NCBI GenBank assembly: GCA_902595105.1
Contig: CACJPA010000007.1
Coordinates: forward strand, 1 to 48,886
Source: an uncultured Pelagibacteraceae bacterium
GTDB taxonomy: Bacteria; Pseudomonadota; Alphaproteobacteria; Pelagibacterales; Pelagibacteraceae
DNA: 48,886 nt
Direction: 5' to 3'
Shown: positions 19,204-28,896 of the stretch, in pieces
How the letters are laid out: every line of letters begins with the position of its first letter
How positions within the stretch are numbered: position 1 is the stretch's first letter
Notes under the pieces: model-generated
What the model was told of the DNA's origin: nothing
Databases searched by the model: none
What the model saw: only the letters and a program-made list of their open reading frames with translations
Translations under genes and position numbers: made by a program

Positions 19204-20370
19204 TTATTTAGTAAGCATTTTTTTTATATTCTCTAGCGCATTAGAGATATTGTCTTGTGAAGCGGCAAAGCTAAATCTAACATAATCACCACAGGTTTTA
19301 CCAAAAGCAGTACCTGGAACTATTGCCACACCTGCCTCGTGCATAGCTTTTTTACAAAATTCAGAACCGTTCATTCCAGTTCCAATAACTTTTGGAAAAG
19401 CGTAAAATGCTCCTCCAGGTAAGCTACATTCAACACCCGGTAAACTGTTCAAACCTTCATGAATTAATTTTCTTCTTTGTGTAAACTTTTCCATCATTGC
19501 ATGAATTGAGTCATCTGGTCCATCCAAGGCTGCAATACCAGCAAACTGGGCTGCTGCATTTACACATGATACACTATTAATAAGTAATTTATTTACATGT
19601 TCAATTAAATGCTCTGGCCAAAAACTCCAACCTAATCTCCATCCTGTCATTGAATAAGCTTTACTCCAACCTTCTAGAACGATTAATCTATCTCTTAATT
19701 CTGGATAGTTGAAAAAAGTTGGCATTTCTTTTCCATCAAAAATTTGCCTACTATAAATCTCATCACTTAGAATAGTTACATGGGGATGTTTTTTTAATCC
19801 CTCTGCTAGCTTATCGATCTCTGATTTCTCAACAAAACTTCCTGTTGGATTATTTGGATTAATTAAAATTAGCAATCTAGTTTTATCAGTGATTAAAGAT
19901 AAAATCTTATCTGCGTTAAATTTTAAATCTTTATCCTCTGTTAAATCATAAGGAACTGCTGTTGAACCAGTATAATTAATCATAGACTCATAAATTGGAA
20001 AAGCTGGTGTTGGATGAATTATTTCAGCTCCTGGTTCACCAAAACATTGAATTGCATAATGCATTGTAGGTTTACCACCCGGCATAATTAGAATTCTCTC
20101 AAAATCAATATCTTGGTTATATCGCTTTTTAATCCAACGTGTAACTGCTTGTCTACATTCTGGTATACCGTTTGACATTACATAGCCATGATGTCCATCA
20201 TCTAAAGCTTTTTTTGCAGCTTCAACTACATGTTTAGGTGTTTTAAAATCAGGCTGACCTAATCCCAAATGGATCATTGGTTTGCCTTGTGCTTCAAGTT
20301 TTTTTGCCTCTGCTAAAACTGAGAAAGCACTTTCTGTTCCTAATCTGTTCAATGACTCTGCTAATTTCAT
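19204..20370 (-). CDS. Class I/II pyridoxal-phosphate aminotransferase (AspC-like)
   Basis: NPNNPTGSFVEKSE, SDEIYSRQIFDG, EGWSKAYSMTGWRLGW (PLP lysine). Start placed at MKLAESLNRLG. Confidence 0.9.
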   Translation of the reverse strand: MKLAESLNRLGTESAFSVLAEAKKLEAQGKPMIHLGLGQPDFKTPKHVVEAAKKALDDGHHGYVMSNGIPECRQAVTRWIKKRYNQDIDFERILIMPGGKPTMHYAIQCFGEPGAEIIHPTPAFPIYESMINYTGSTAVPYDLTEDKDLKFNADKILSLITDKTRLLILINPNNPTGSFVEKSEIDKLAEGLKKHPHVTILSDEIYSRQIFDGKEMPTFFNYPELRDRLIVLEGWSKAYSMTGWRLGWSFWPEHLIEHVNKLLINSVSCVNAAAQFAGIAALDGPDDSIHAMMEKFTQRRKLIHEGLNSLPGVECSLPGGAFYAFPKVIGTGMNGSEFCKKAMHEAGVAIVPGTAFGKTCGDYVRFSFAASQDNISNALENIKKMLTK

Positions 20371-20475
20371 AATAAGTAAAGTCGGCAAAATAAACGAAAA
20401 ATACTTTTTTGTCTATTCTGTTTTCAGAATAAATTAAACTATAATTATTAAAGAATTAGCTAAAATTAAGAGAAT

Positions 20476-21627
20476 TTAGTTTCGATATATTATTTTTGAC
20501 GCATCAAGATCTTTAATAGATTTACATCCCATAAGAACCATATTTCTTCTGATCTCTTTTTGCATGTTTTCTAACAATCTCTCTACTCCTTTTTGTCCAC
20601 CGGCACCTAAACTAAAAAGAAACGCTTTTCCAAAACTACACGCTGTTGCGCCAGCAGCTAATGCCTTTAACACATGTGTTCCTCTTCTTACCCCACCATC
20701 TAAAATGATTTCCAATTTATCACCAACTGCATCTGATATTGCTTTAACTTGATCAAAGGGAGATCTAGATCCATCAAGCTGCCTTCCTCCATGGTTTGAA
20801 ATCATTACTGCAGTGCAACCAATATCAATCGCTTTTTTTGCATCTTCAACCGACATAACCCCTTTTAGAGCCATTGGTTTATTCCATTTTTTTATACAAT
20901 ATTCAGCATCTTTCCAATTCATTGCCGGATCATATTGTTCATTAATGTAGTCCATTACTGATTTAGCAATATTTGTACCTTTGTCAGTTTTATTTTTTAT
21001 GTTCGCCAACTCAAATTTTTTATTTGTGAAATATTTAAAAACCCATCCAGGCCTCATAGCAAAACTTAACAGACTATCTAACGTAAATTTAGGTGGTGTT
21101 GTAAAGCCAGTTCTATGATCTCGTTCACGATTTCCTGCAACAAGTGTATCAACTGTGATGCACATACCGTCAAAATTTGCCCTAGAGCATCTGTCAATTA
21201 AATCATCTGTAATTGATTTATCTTTATGAATATAAAGTTGAAAAAGTTTTGGACCACTTGAAATATTTGCCACCTCTTCGATTGAAAAAGATGCCATAGT
21301 AGACATACTGTAAATAGTATCAAATTTCTCAGCAGCTCTTGCAGATGCTTTGTCTCCCTCTGGATCATACAAACTTTGCATAGCTGTTGGTGATAAAAAT
21401 AATGGCATGCTTATTTTTCTTCCAAAGACTGTAGTTGATAAATCTGGCTCACCTACACTATTAAGAATATTTGGGATTAAATCACAATCGTTAAAAGCTT
21501 CAGTATTTCTATTTAGAGTAACTTCGTCATCAGCACCACCATCAATATAATGAAATATAGGAGCTGGTAATTTCTTTTTTGCTAATTTTCTAAAGTCCTC
21601 AAAGTTATAACAATCATTAATGTTCAT
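20476..21627 (-). CDS. FMN-dependent alpha-hydroxyacid dehydrogenase (LldD-like), copy 1
   Basis: FHYIDGGADDEVTLNRNT, SNHGGRQLDGSRSPFD, EIILDGGVRRGTHVLKALAAGA. Confidence 0.92.
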   Translation of the reverse strand: MNINDCYNFEDFRKLAKKKLPAPIFHYIDGGADDEVTLNRNTEAFNDCDLIPNILNSVGEPDLSTTVFGRKISMPLFLSPTAMQSLYDPEGDKASARAAEKFDTIYSMSTMASFSIEEVANISSGPKLFQLYIHKDKSITDDLIDRCSRANFDGMCITVDTLVAGNRERDHRTGFTTPPKFTLDSLLSFAMRPGWVFKYFTNKKFELANIKNKTDKGTNIAKSVMDYINEQYDPAMNWKDAEYCIKKWNKPMALKGVMSVEDAKKAIDIGCTAVMISNHGGRQLDGSRSPFDQVKAISDAVGDKLEIILDGGVRRGTHVLKALAAGATACSFGKAFLFSLGAGGQKGVERLLENMQKEIRRNMVLMGCKSIKDLDASKIIYRN

Positions 21628-21632
21628 TATTT

Positions 21633-22784
21633 CTATCTTCTAAATCTTAAATTATGTCTATTTAGGTCACTTATTTTAGTGCAACCCATTAACTTCATAT
21701 CTCTCACTAATTCAGATTTATATTTCTCTAAAGCTCTTTCAACACCTGCTTGTCCAGCTGCAGCCAGAGCATATAAATAAAGTCTACCTCCAGAACATGC
21801 TTTTGCACCTAATGATAATGCTTTAAGCATATGAGTTCCTCTATGAATTCCTCCCTCACAGATTACATCCAACTTATCACCAACAGCATCAACGATTTCA
21901 GCAAGTTGATCAAAAGGTGATCTTGATCCATCAAGTTGTCTTCCACCATGATTTGAAACCATTATACCTGTACATCCAATATCTACAGCTCTCTTAGCAT
22001 CTTCAACACTCATAATCCCTTTTAAAGCAAAATGACCTCCCCATTTAGAGCAAAGTTGTTCGGCATCTTTCCAGTTCATTGACTGATCAAGCATTGTAGA
22101 GAAATAATTCCCAATCGAAGAGTTTGTGCTTGTACCCTCTTTTACAAAATCTTGTAAATGAGGTAGTTCAAACTTACCTTTTGTTAAATAATTTATTCCC
22201 CACATTGGTTTTGTAGCAAAACTAAATAAACTTGATAATGTTAATTTAGGTGGTGAAGTAAAACCGGTTCTCAAATCTCTTTCTCTATTTCCTCCTGTAA
22301 TTGTATCAACCGTTAGAGCCATAACGTCAAATTTTGCAGCCTTTGCTCTTTCAAGACATGAATCATTCAATCCTCTATCTTTATGAAAATAAAACTGAAA
22401 CATTTTTGGTGTATCAATAAGTGAAGAAATTTCCTCCACACTTACTGTTGCTAGTGCCGATACTCCAAACATAGTATTATACTTCTTGGCTGCTTTACCC
22501 ACAGCTCTCTCGCCATCATAATGAAATAACCTTTGAAGAGCAGTTGGTGCTAAATAAAAAGGTAAATCGAGTTTTTTACCAAAAATTGTTGTTGATAAAT
22601 CAACATGCTCTACACCTCTTAAAACATTTGGTACTAAATCAACATCATCAAATGCACTTGTATTTCTTGCGTAAGTAATTTCATCATCCGCTGCGCCATC
22701 AATATAATGAAATATAGGAGCTGGTAATTTCTTTTTTGCTAATTTTCTAAAGTCACTAAAATTATGGCAATCATTTAAATTCAT
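21633..22784 (-). CDS. FMN-dependent alpha-hydroxyacid dehydrogenase (LldD-like), copy 2
   Basis: FHYIDGAADDEITYARNT, SNHGGRQLDGSRSPFD, CEGGIHRGTHMLKALSLGA; tandem paralog of the preceding gene. Confidence 0.92.
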   Translation of the reverse strand: MNLNDCHNFSDFRKLAKKKLPAPIFHYIDGAADDEITYARNTSAFDDVDLVPNVLRGVEHVDLSTTIFGKKLDLPFYLAPTALQRLFHYDGERAVGKAAKKYNTMFGVSALATVSVEEISSLIDTPKMFQFYFHKDRGLNDSCLERAKAAKFDVMALTVDTITGGNRERDLRTGFTSPPKLTLSSLFSFATKPMWGINYLTKGKFELPHLQDFVKEGTSTNSSIGNYFSTMLDQSMNWKDAEQLCSKWGGHFALKGIMSVEDAKRAVDIGCTGIMVSNHGGRQLDGSRSPFDQLAEIVDAVGDKLDVICEGGIHRGTHMLKALSLGAKACSGGRLYLYALAAAGQAGVERALEKYKSELVRDMKLMGCTKISDLNRHNLRFRR

Positions 22785-22794
22785 AATGCTTTCT

Positions 22795-23307
22795 TTAAAA
22801 GCTTTTAAAAAAATTAAACATATAACTATTTGCCCCAGGGTTTTTACTTCCTAAACTAGCATTTGATAAGTGGTTATATGAAAAACCAAATTGACTATTC
22901 TCGGACATATCAAATGATATCTGAAGCTCAGTTTTAAATTCTAAAACATGACCAAGATCTTTTCCATCACCTTCATGATATAACCCAGGAGCAAAACTTG
23001 GATTAAAATTTAAAGATCCTATTTTATATTGAGCTTCTACTCCTGTATAAACATAAGCCGCATTATCTGCAGTAATAAGAGCACCAGTAATAGGTGATAA
23101 ATTTCCCAAAAGAGTATCTCTGTTTAATTCTTCATTTTGATGCTGGAAACCTATTAAAGTTGATTTTTTTCCATCATCACTATAATCAAACATTCCTGTG
23201 TAAATATTAAACTCAGTATTTAAATCTCCCTTTTTAATTTCTTCTGCATTTAATGAGATCGTAAACGCTATAAATGAGAATAAAATTAGTATTTTTTTTA
23301 GATACAT
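22795..23307 (-). CDS. PagL-like lipid A 3-O-deacylase (acyloxyacyl hydrolase family)
   Basis: Signal peptide, beta-rich; FGFSYNHLSNASLGSKNPGANSY matches the PagL His-Ser active-site region. Confidence 0.72.
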   Translation of the reverse strand: MYLKKILILFSFIAFTISLNAEEIKKGDLNTEFNIYTGMFDYSDDGKKSTLIGFQHQNEELNRDTLLGNLSPITGALITADNAAYVYTGVEAQYKIGSLNFNPSFAPGLYHEGDGKDLGHVLEFKTELQISFDMSENSQFGFSYNHLSNASLGSKNPGANSYMFNFFKSF

Positions 23308-23313
23308 TTTGGA

Positions 23314-23673
23314 TTAATTTTTAAATTTAAGTTTTTTAAAGATTATTGCACCTCCAAGTAAAAATATCAATATTGGCAATAACCAAAGAATATAAGTGTT
23401 TTTATTTAAACCAGGATCATACAAAATCCAATCACCATATTTTTCTTTAAAAAATTCATAAATTTCATTTTCAGATAATCCTTCTGCAAGTTTTTTATCA
23501 ACTAAAATTTTCATGCTATTTGCGAAATCAGAGTCTGAATCATATACGGATTGACCTTGGCAAATTAAACATCTTAAATTTTTTGTAATCTTATTTCTTT
23601 CAAATTGATTATCAGCAAATAATAAATTTGGAATTAATAATAAAATAATTAAAGTAATTTTTAAAATTCTCAT
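23314..23673 (-). CDS. ccmH: Cytochrome c maturation protein CcmH
   Basis: LRCLICQGQSVYDSDSDFA RCxxC motif; DWILYDPGLNKNTYILWLLP. Confidence 0.92.
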   Translation of the reverse strand: MRILKITLIILLLIPNLLFADNQFERNKITKNLRCLICQGQSVYDSDSDFANSMKILVDKKLAEGLSENEIYEFFKEKYGDWILYDPGLNKNTYILWLLPILIFLLGGAIIFKKLKFKN

Positions 23674-24188
23674 TTTATAATCGAGTAAATTTCATTAATT
23701 AATTCTTCATTTAATGGTCCAATGTATTTTGAAACTATTTTATTTTTATGAATCAAAAAAGTTTCTGGCACACCGTATGCTCCCCACTCTATTGAGATTG
23801 TACCATCTTCATCTAATAATATTGTTTCGTATGGATTTCCCAATTTCTTTAAAAAATTTTGAGCATTATTAAAATTATCTTTATAATTTAATCCAATTAA
23901 AGTTACTTGATCGCTTTCACTTAATCTCATTAAATAAGCATGTTCTTGTCTACAAGGTACGCACCATGAGGCCCATATATTTAATAAATAAAATTTATTT
24001 GAATTAAATATTTCTGATGAGCTAACATTTTCTTTGCTATCAAACTTAACGCTAGAAAAAATTGGGATATCTTTTTTTATTTCTGAATTGGGTGTATATA
24101 TGTTTGTTTCTTGCAAACCTTTATAAAATATTAAAAAAAAAGTTATAAAACTTATTATTATTATAGGAGGAATTAATTTATCTTTCAT
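23670..24188 (-). CDS. ccmG: Thiol:disulfide interchange protein CcmG/DsbE
   Basis: NIWASWCVPCRQEH, YGVPETFLIHKN; 4-bp overlaps with neighbours. Confidence 0.92.
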   Translation of the reverse strand: MKDKLIPPIIIISFITFFLIFYKGLQETNIYTPNSEIKKDIPIFSSVKFDSKENVSSSEIFNSNKFYLLNIWASWCVPCRQEHAYLMRLSESDQVTLIGLNYKDNFNNAQNFLKKLGNPYETILLDEDGTISIEWGAYGVPETFLIHKNKIVSKYIGPLNEELINEIYSIIK

Positions 24189-26059
24189 ATTCTTTTTTTA
24201 AAAAAACTTAATATTCCACCCATACTTAATAATAATACTGAAACCCATATCCAAAGCATCAAGGGTTTGACTTGATATCTAACATTAAAATATTCCTGAT
24301 TTTGTACTAAGTTTATGACAATAAATTTATCTTCCATCAAATTAGTTTTGATATCAGCTTCACTAGTTACTATATTTGGCTGATTGTAAATTCTTAACTC
24401 TGGAGACATTTTATTAATTTTACCATTTGAAGAAATGATTTTAAAATTTGCTACTACTGAATTATAATTTTTTTCATTTATCTGCTTTATATCTTCAAGT
24501 GTAATTTTAATTTTTGAGTTTTCATAACTTTCACCAATTTTAAGATTGGTTATTACTTCACTTGAAAGCAAATTGTTGAATAAAATACTTAAAATTAATA
24601 AACTAAATCCAAAGTGAGCAATATTTTGGGAAATGTTTTTAAATTTTTTTGTAAAAAAATCCTTTACGGTAATAAAAAACAAATAAAATGCGCTAGAGAT
24701 TAATATTGTATTTACAAGTAAATTTTTATCGAAATTCTTAACAATTAAATAAGATATTAAAATAGATATAAATAACAAAAATATAAGAATTTTGTTACTC
24801 TCTAGGTTAGATTTAATCCATTTCAAATGAGGTCCAATTGCCATAGCAATTAAAAATGGAATTAAGAAAGGGATAATTAATTTATGATAAAATGGTGGAC
24901 CAACGGAAATTTTTTCAGAAGAAATTACATCTAAAAATATTGGATATACTGTACCAATTAAAACTACGGATAAAAAATACATCATAAACCAATTATTCAA
25001 TATGATTGCACTTTCCTTACTCAACCAAAAAAGATTTATTAAATTTTTTTGATCATTTTTATGAAAAAAGAAAAAAATAAATAAAGAAATAAAAATTAAA
25101 ACAAACAAAAAAATTAGTATGAATAAACCTCTTTCAGGATCGTTAGCAAAAGTGTGAACTGAATTGAGGATTCCTGATCTAACTAAGAAAGTTCCACACA
25201 TACTAAGTGTAAATGTGGCTATAGATAAAATTATAACCCAAGAAGTTAAGATCATTTTTTTTTCTAAAACTAATATACAATGTAACAATGTAGTTAATGC
25301 TAACCAAGGCATTAGAGATACATTTTCAACTGGATCCCAAAACCAAAATCCTCCCCATCCAAGTTCATAATAAGCCCAAATAGAACCTAGTAAAATTCCT
25401 AATGTTAAAAATATCCATGAAACTAAAGTCCATTTTTTTATATGAGTTGCCCAGCTTCCTGAAACCATTTTTAAAGTTGTTGCAGCTAGTGCAGAGGAAA
25501 ATATTATTGATGAACCAACATAGCCTAAATATAAAATAGGTGGATGAATTGCTAATGCGGGATCTTGTAATATTGGATTTAAACCTAAACCTTCCTCAGG
25601 AATTGGAAATAAGTAATTAAATGGATTAGAAGTTTTTAATAAAAATATAAAAAAACCAATAATTATTATCTGCTGGAATATTGTTGTTAGAGTTTTGTAT
25701 TTTATTGTTTGATTATTTGTCCTTATTAAAAAAATGAAAATGAATAATGTTAATACCAATAACCATAGCAACAAACTACCCTCGTGGTTTCCCCAAGTTC
25801 CTGTAATTTTGTAAAATAAAGGTTTAGTAGTATGAGAATTATTAAATACAGTTTCATTACTAAAATCTGAAACTACAAAAGATAAAACTAATCCAAAAAA
25901 ACTAACAACAACAAAAAATAATTGTAAAAATGATAATGATAATATTTTAGTATCTAAAATTTCTGAATTTCTAAAATTTTGAACTGAAAAATAGACCAAA
26001 ATTGAACCACTAATTAATCCTAAAATTAATGCATAATATCCAATAACGCTATAAATCAA
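24185..26059 (-). CDS. ccmF: Heme lyase CcmF
   Basis: GTWGNHEGSLLLW, LGYVGSSIIFS, WAYYELGWGGFWFWDPVENVSLMPW. Confidence 0.97.
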   Translation of the reverse strand: MIYSVIGYYALILGLISGSILVYFSVQNFRNSEILDTKILSLSFLQLFFVVVSFFGLVLSFVVSDFSNETVFNNSHTTKPLFYKITGTWGNHEGSLLLWLLVLTLFIFIFLIRTNNQTIKYKTLTTIFQQIIIIGFFIFLLKTSNPFNYLFPIPEEGLGLNPILQDPALAIHPPILYLGYVGSSIIFSSALAATTLKMVSGSWATHIKKWTLVSWIFLTLGILLGSIWAYYELGWGGFWFWDPVENVSLMPWLALTTLLHCILVLEKKMILTSWVIILSIATFTLSMCGTFLVRSGILNSVHTFANDPERGLFILIFLFVLIFISLFIFFFFHKNDQKNLINLFWLSKESAIILNNWFMMYFLSVVLIGTVYPIFLDVISSEKISVGPPFYHKLIIPFLIPFLIAMAIGPHLKWIKSNLESNKILIFLLFISILISYLIVKNFDKNLLVNTILISSAFYLFFITVKDFFTKKFKNISQNIAHFGFSLLILSILFNNLLSSEVITNLKIGESYENSKIKITLEDIKQINEKNYNSVVANFKIISSNGKINKMSPELRIYNQPNIVTSEADIKTNLMEDKFIVINLVQNQEYFNVRYQVKPLMLWIWVSVLLLSMGGILSFFKKRI

Positions 26060-26479
26060 TTAATTTTCCTCCAATGCAGCTTTAACCTCTGGAGGCATAT
26101 AATTTTCATCATGCTTTGCTAAAATTTTTGTTGCCGAAAAGAAATTTCTGTCTTTCAAAACACCTTCGGCTACAACTCCTTTTCCTTCTTCAAATAAATT
26201 TGGAACTGCACCTGAATAGGTAACATTAATCTCATTTTTAAAATCTGTTATAATAAAATTCACTTCATCAGAATTCATACTAATAGAATTTTTTTTAACC
26301 ATTCCACCTACTCTGATTTTATTATTTGTCAGCTCAGTTAATGATTTAATTTCTGAAGGAGATTGAAAATAAACAACGTTTTCTTCTAAAGATTTTAAAA
26401 CTAAAAAAACTGTTAATATTAAGATTAATAAAATGGTCGATACGAACAGAAATCTTAACTTAACTTTTCGACCATACAT
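26060..26479 (-). CDS. ccmE: Cytochrome c maturation protein CcmE
   Basis: [35 protein letters not shown] heme-His region. Confidence 0.95.
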   Translation of the reverse strand: MYGRKVKLRFLFVSTILLILILTVFLVLKSLEENVVYFQSPSEIKSLTELTNNKIRVGGMVKKNSISMNSDEVNFIITDFKNEINVTYSGAVPNLFEEGKGVVAEGVLKDRNFFSATKILAKHDENYMPPEVKAALEEN

Positions 26480-26489
26480 CGATCAAAAA

Positions 26490-26717
26490 TTAGTTATTTG
26501 TTGCGTCAGCTAAAATTTCTTTATTTATTCTTTGTGATTTTGCAGAAATAGCTTGTTCAGTGTTAAGTGATCCAAATTTAGCAACAAATTTATTTTGTTC
26601 TTTAATAAATTGAACTTTAGTTACTAAATATAAACTTAGGAAACTTAATAAAGTAAAACCAAATGCAGAAAATACATAGACTGCATATCCATTCATAAAT
26701 AATAATTCATTAATCAT
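26490..26717 (-). CDS. ccmD: Heme exporter protein CcmD
   Basis: Small single-TM protein between ccmC and ccmE, NGYAVYVFSAFG. Confidence 0.85.
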   Translation of the reverse strand: MINELLFMNGYAVYVFSAFGFTLLSFLSLYLVTKVQFIKEQNKFVAKFGSLNTEQAISAKSQRINKEILADATNN

Positions 26718-27421
26718 AATCTATCTAAGCCTTTATTTTTAATTTTTATCAGTTCTGTATTATATTTCATTAAGAAAATTAACAACGAAAAAAGAGCAAA
26801 TGCCGCAGTCATTATCAACAACGGATAAAGCATTGATGAATGAATCGAGCTTTTTGACAAGATATTTATTGAGGCAGGCTGATGAAGTGTATTCCACCAA
26901 TCAACAGAGTACTTAATTATTGGTACATTAATAATTCCAAGAATAGTAATAAAAGTTGAGATTTTAAAAACTTTTTCCTTATTTTTATAAATTCTCCAAG
27001 AGATTAAATATAAAGCATAAAATAGAGCTAAAATTAACATTGAAGTAATTCTCGCGTCCCAGGCCCACCATGTGCCCCAAGTGGGTTTGCCCCAAATAGA
27101 ACCTGTTACCAAAGCAATTATATTAAAAATAAAACCTGAGGGTGCTAAACTTTTAGATATTAAAAAAAAATTTTTGTTTTTAAAAATAAATCCTGAAATT
27201 GATAAAATAGTTATTGAAGAAAAAATTCCAAGAGAAATCCATGCTGCAGGAACATGAACATACATAATTCTAACAGCGTCACTCTGCTTGTAATCTTCTG
27301 GAGACAATATAAGTGCTTCTACTAATCCAACTGATAGGACAACAACAAATAAAAACAAAACATATTTTGGCGCCTTCGAAGTAATTTGAAAAATTTTATT
27401 TGGCTCTGGAAGTTTAAGCAT
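26714..27421 (-). CDS. ccmC: Heme exporter protein CcmC
   Basis: MYVHVPAAWISLG, WGKPTWGTWWAWDARITSMLIL. Confidence 0.96.
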   Translation of the reverse strand: MLKLPEPNKIFQITSKAPKYVLFLFVVVLSVGLVEALILSPEDYKQSDAVRIMYVHVPAAWISLGIFSSITILSISGFIFKNKNFFLISKSLAPSGFIFNIIALVTGSIWGKPTWGTWWAWDARITSMLILALFYALYLISWRIYKNKEKVFKISTFITILGIINVPIIKYSVDWWNTLHQPASINILSKSSIHSSMLYPLLIMTAAFALFSLLIFLMKYNTELIKIKNKGLDRL

Positions 27422-27469
27422 ATCTCTAATTTAAGGATTTATTTTAAAAATACTATTGTGAAAAATTAT

Positions 27470-27531
27470 CTGATCAAGAATGAAGAGGGGGAGATAATAA
27501 GGAAAGATTAACTTTTAACACTCTTGATCAG
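27470..27531 (-). ncRNA. Candidate structured RNA: 13-bp stem closing a 36-nt loop with CCCCCUC
   Basis: Minus strand CUGAUCAAGAGUG ... CAUUCUUGAUCAG (one G-U pair, which would be an A-C mismatch in a plus-strand RNA); lies in the 177-bp hspQ-ccmC gap. Confidence 0.4.
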
Positions 27532-27598
27532 AATATGACCATTTTATAAAAAATTAGTGTGGCCTAGATTGGAAATAAATGTGTTTGAATAATGATAG

Positions 27599-27919
27599 CT
27601 AATTAGAAAGCTTGAAATAACTTGAGCCCTTTTTGCCTGAAAAAATTTCTTCAATTAACGGGTGTTTTATAGGCTCGTCAGAGTCGTCCATCAAAAGATT
27701 TTGCTCTGAAACATAGGCTTCGTAAGTAATTTCATCATTTTCAGCAAGTAAATGATAAAAAGGCTGATCTTTTCTCGGTCTCACATTTTTTGGAATAGAC
27801 TGATACCATTCCTCTGAATTATTAAACTCAAAATCTACATCGTAAATAACACCTCTAAATTCGAAGTGCTTGTGTTTTACAATATCTCCAATTGAGAATT
27901 TAGCTTTTTGAATTGCCAT
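27599..27919 (-). CDS. hspQ: Heat shock protein HspQ (YccV-like, hemimethylated-DNA-binding family)
   Basis: KFSIGDIVKHKHFEFRGVIYDVDFEF, QPFYHLLAENDEITYEAYVSEQNL. Confidence 0.92.
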   Translation of the reverse strand: MAIQKAKFSIGDIVKHKHFEFRGVIYDVDFEFNNSEEWYQSIPKNVRPRKDQPFYHLLAENDEITYEAYVSEQNLLMDDSDEPIKHPLIEEIFSGKKGSSYFKLSN

Positions 27920-28006
27920 CTTAGTTAGTATGGGTATTTAAAAATAAAAATCAATGTAAAAAATATTAATGTTTTGTGATGTGGCAAATATGTTAATATC
28001 TTTTAA

Positions 28007-28558
28007 GTGAATAAATCTTTTTTAAAATTTGTTACTGATTTTGGACCTCTAGCAATATTTTTTTTCTATTATTACAACAGTGGAAAAAATTTATCAGTAG
28101 CAATACCTCCCTTAATAGTTGCAACTATCATTGCATTAGCTGTTGTTTGGTTTTTTGAAAAAAAAATACCCCCAATGCCTTTGTTGAGTGGAATTTTGAT
28201 AACCTTTTTTGGAGGACTCACTATTTATTTTAATGATCCAATATTTATTTACGTAAAACCGACAATAATAAATATTATGTTTGCTTTAGCTTTATATTTT
28301 GGAAAATACTTTACAAAAGAACCGATCCTTAAAAAAGTTATGGGTAAATCAATACCTTTAACAGATATCGGATGGGAAATTTTAAATCGAAGATGGATGT
28401 TTTTTTTCTTCGGCCTTGCATTATTAAATGAATTAGTTTGGAGAACACAAACTGAAGAATTTTGGGTTAATTTTAAAGTATGGGGAATGCTTCCAATAAC
28501 AATAGTATTTACAGGATTTCAGGTACCTTTAATAAATAAACATAAAATAGATGCGTAA
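28007..28558 (+). CDS. yciB: Septation protein A homolog (YciB/IspZ)
   Basis: FVTDFGPLAIFFFYY, ILNRRWMFFFFGLALLNELVWR. Confidence 0.92.
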   Translation: MNKSFLKFVTDFGPLAIFFFYYYNSGKNLSVAIPPLIVATIIALAVVWFFEKKIPPMPLLSGILITFFGGLTIYFNDPIFIYVKPTIINIMFALALYFGKYFTKEPILKKVMGKSIPLTDIGWEILNRRWMFFFFGLALLNELVWRTQTEEFWVNFKVWGMLPITIVFTGFQVPLINKHKIDA

Positions 28559-28895
28559 TAATTTAAGATTAGTAGTAAACAATCCACATAACAAGATAGA
28601 GGAAAAACAATTTTTTGAAAAAGATGAACTTAAAATTATTCTAGATCTTTATGCAAAAATGGTTTCCGAAGGTTCCTGGAAAGATTATGGTCTCAACATC
28701 TCAAGCAAGCAAGTTAGCTTTAGTGTATTTAGGAACGCTACAGAAAATGCACTCTATAAAATCTGCAAAAATTTTAAGCCAAAAAATAAAAATTTAAAAT
28801 ACTTAATCACAGATACAAGTGGCAAGATTTTGAAAAATTCTTATGAACTTAAGTCTTTACTTAAAAATACTAGTTGGAAGAAACTCCAAAAATAA
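28551..28895 (+). CDS. DUF2794-family protein
   Basis: FEKDELKIILDLYAKMVSEGSWKDYGLNISSKQVSFSVFRNATENALYKICK. Confidence 0.75.
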   Translation: MRNNLRLVVNNPHNKIEEKQFFEKDELKIILDLYAKMVSEGSWKDYGLNISSKQVSFSVFRNATENALYKICKNFKPKNKNLKYLITDTSGKILKNSYELKSLLKNTSWKKLQK

Positions 28896-28896
28896 A

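Noticed and set aside
20414-20431. tattctg-tttt-cagaata hairpin between aminotransferase and LldD copy 1 genes
   Set aside because: Short AT-rich stem with no following T run on the relevant strand; could be chance.
20389-20475. Looked for a glycine riboswitch near the hydroxyacid/aminotransferase genes
   Set aside because: No recognisable aptamer core and the gap is too short.
27470-27531. Considered 4.5S/SRP RNA or 6S RNA for the hspQ-ccmC hairpin
   Set aside because: No GGAA...AGCAGCC SRP apical motif and no long 6S-like double hairpin; kept only as unclassified ncRNA candidate.
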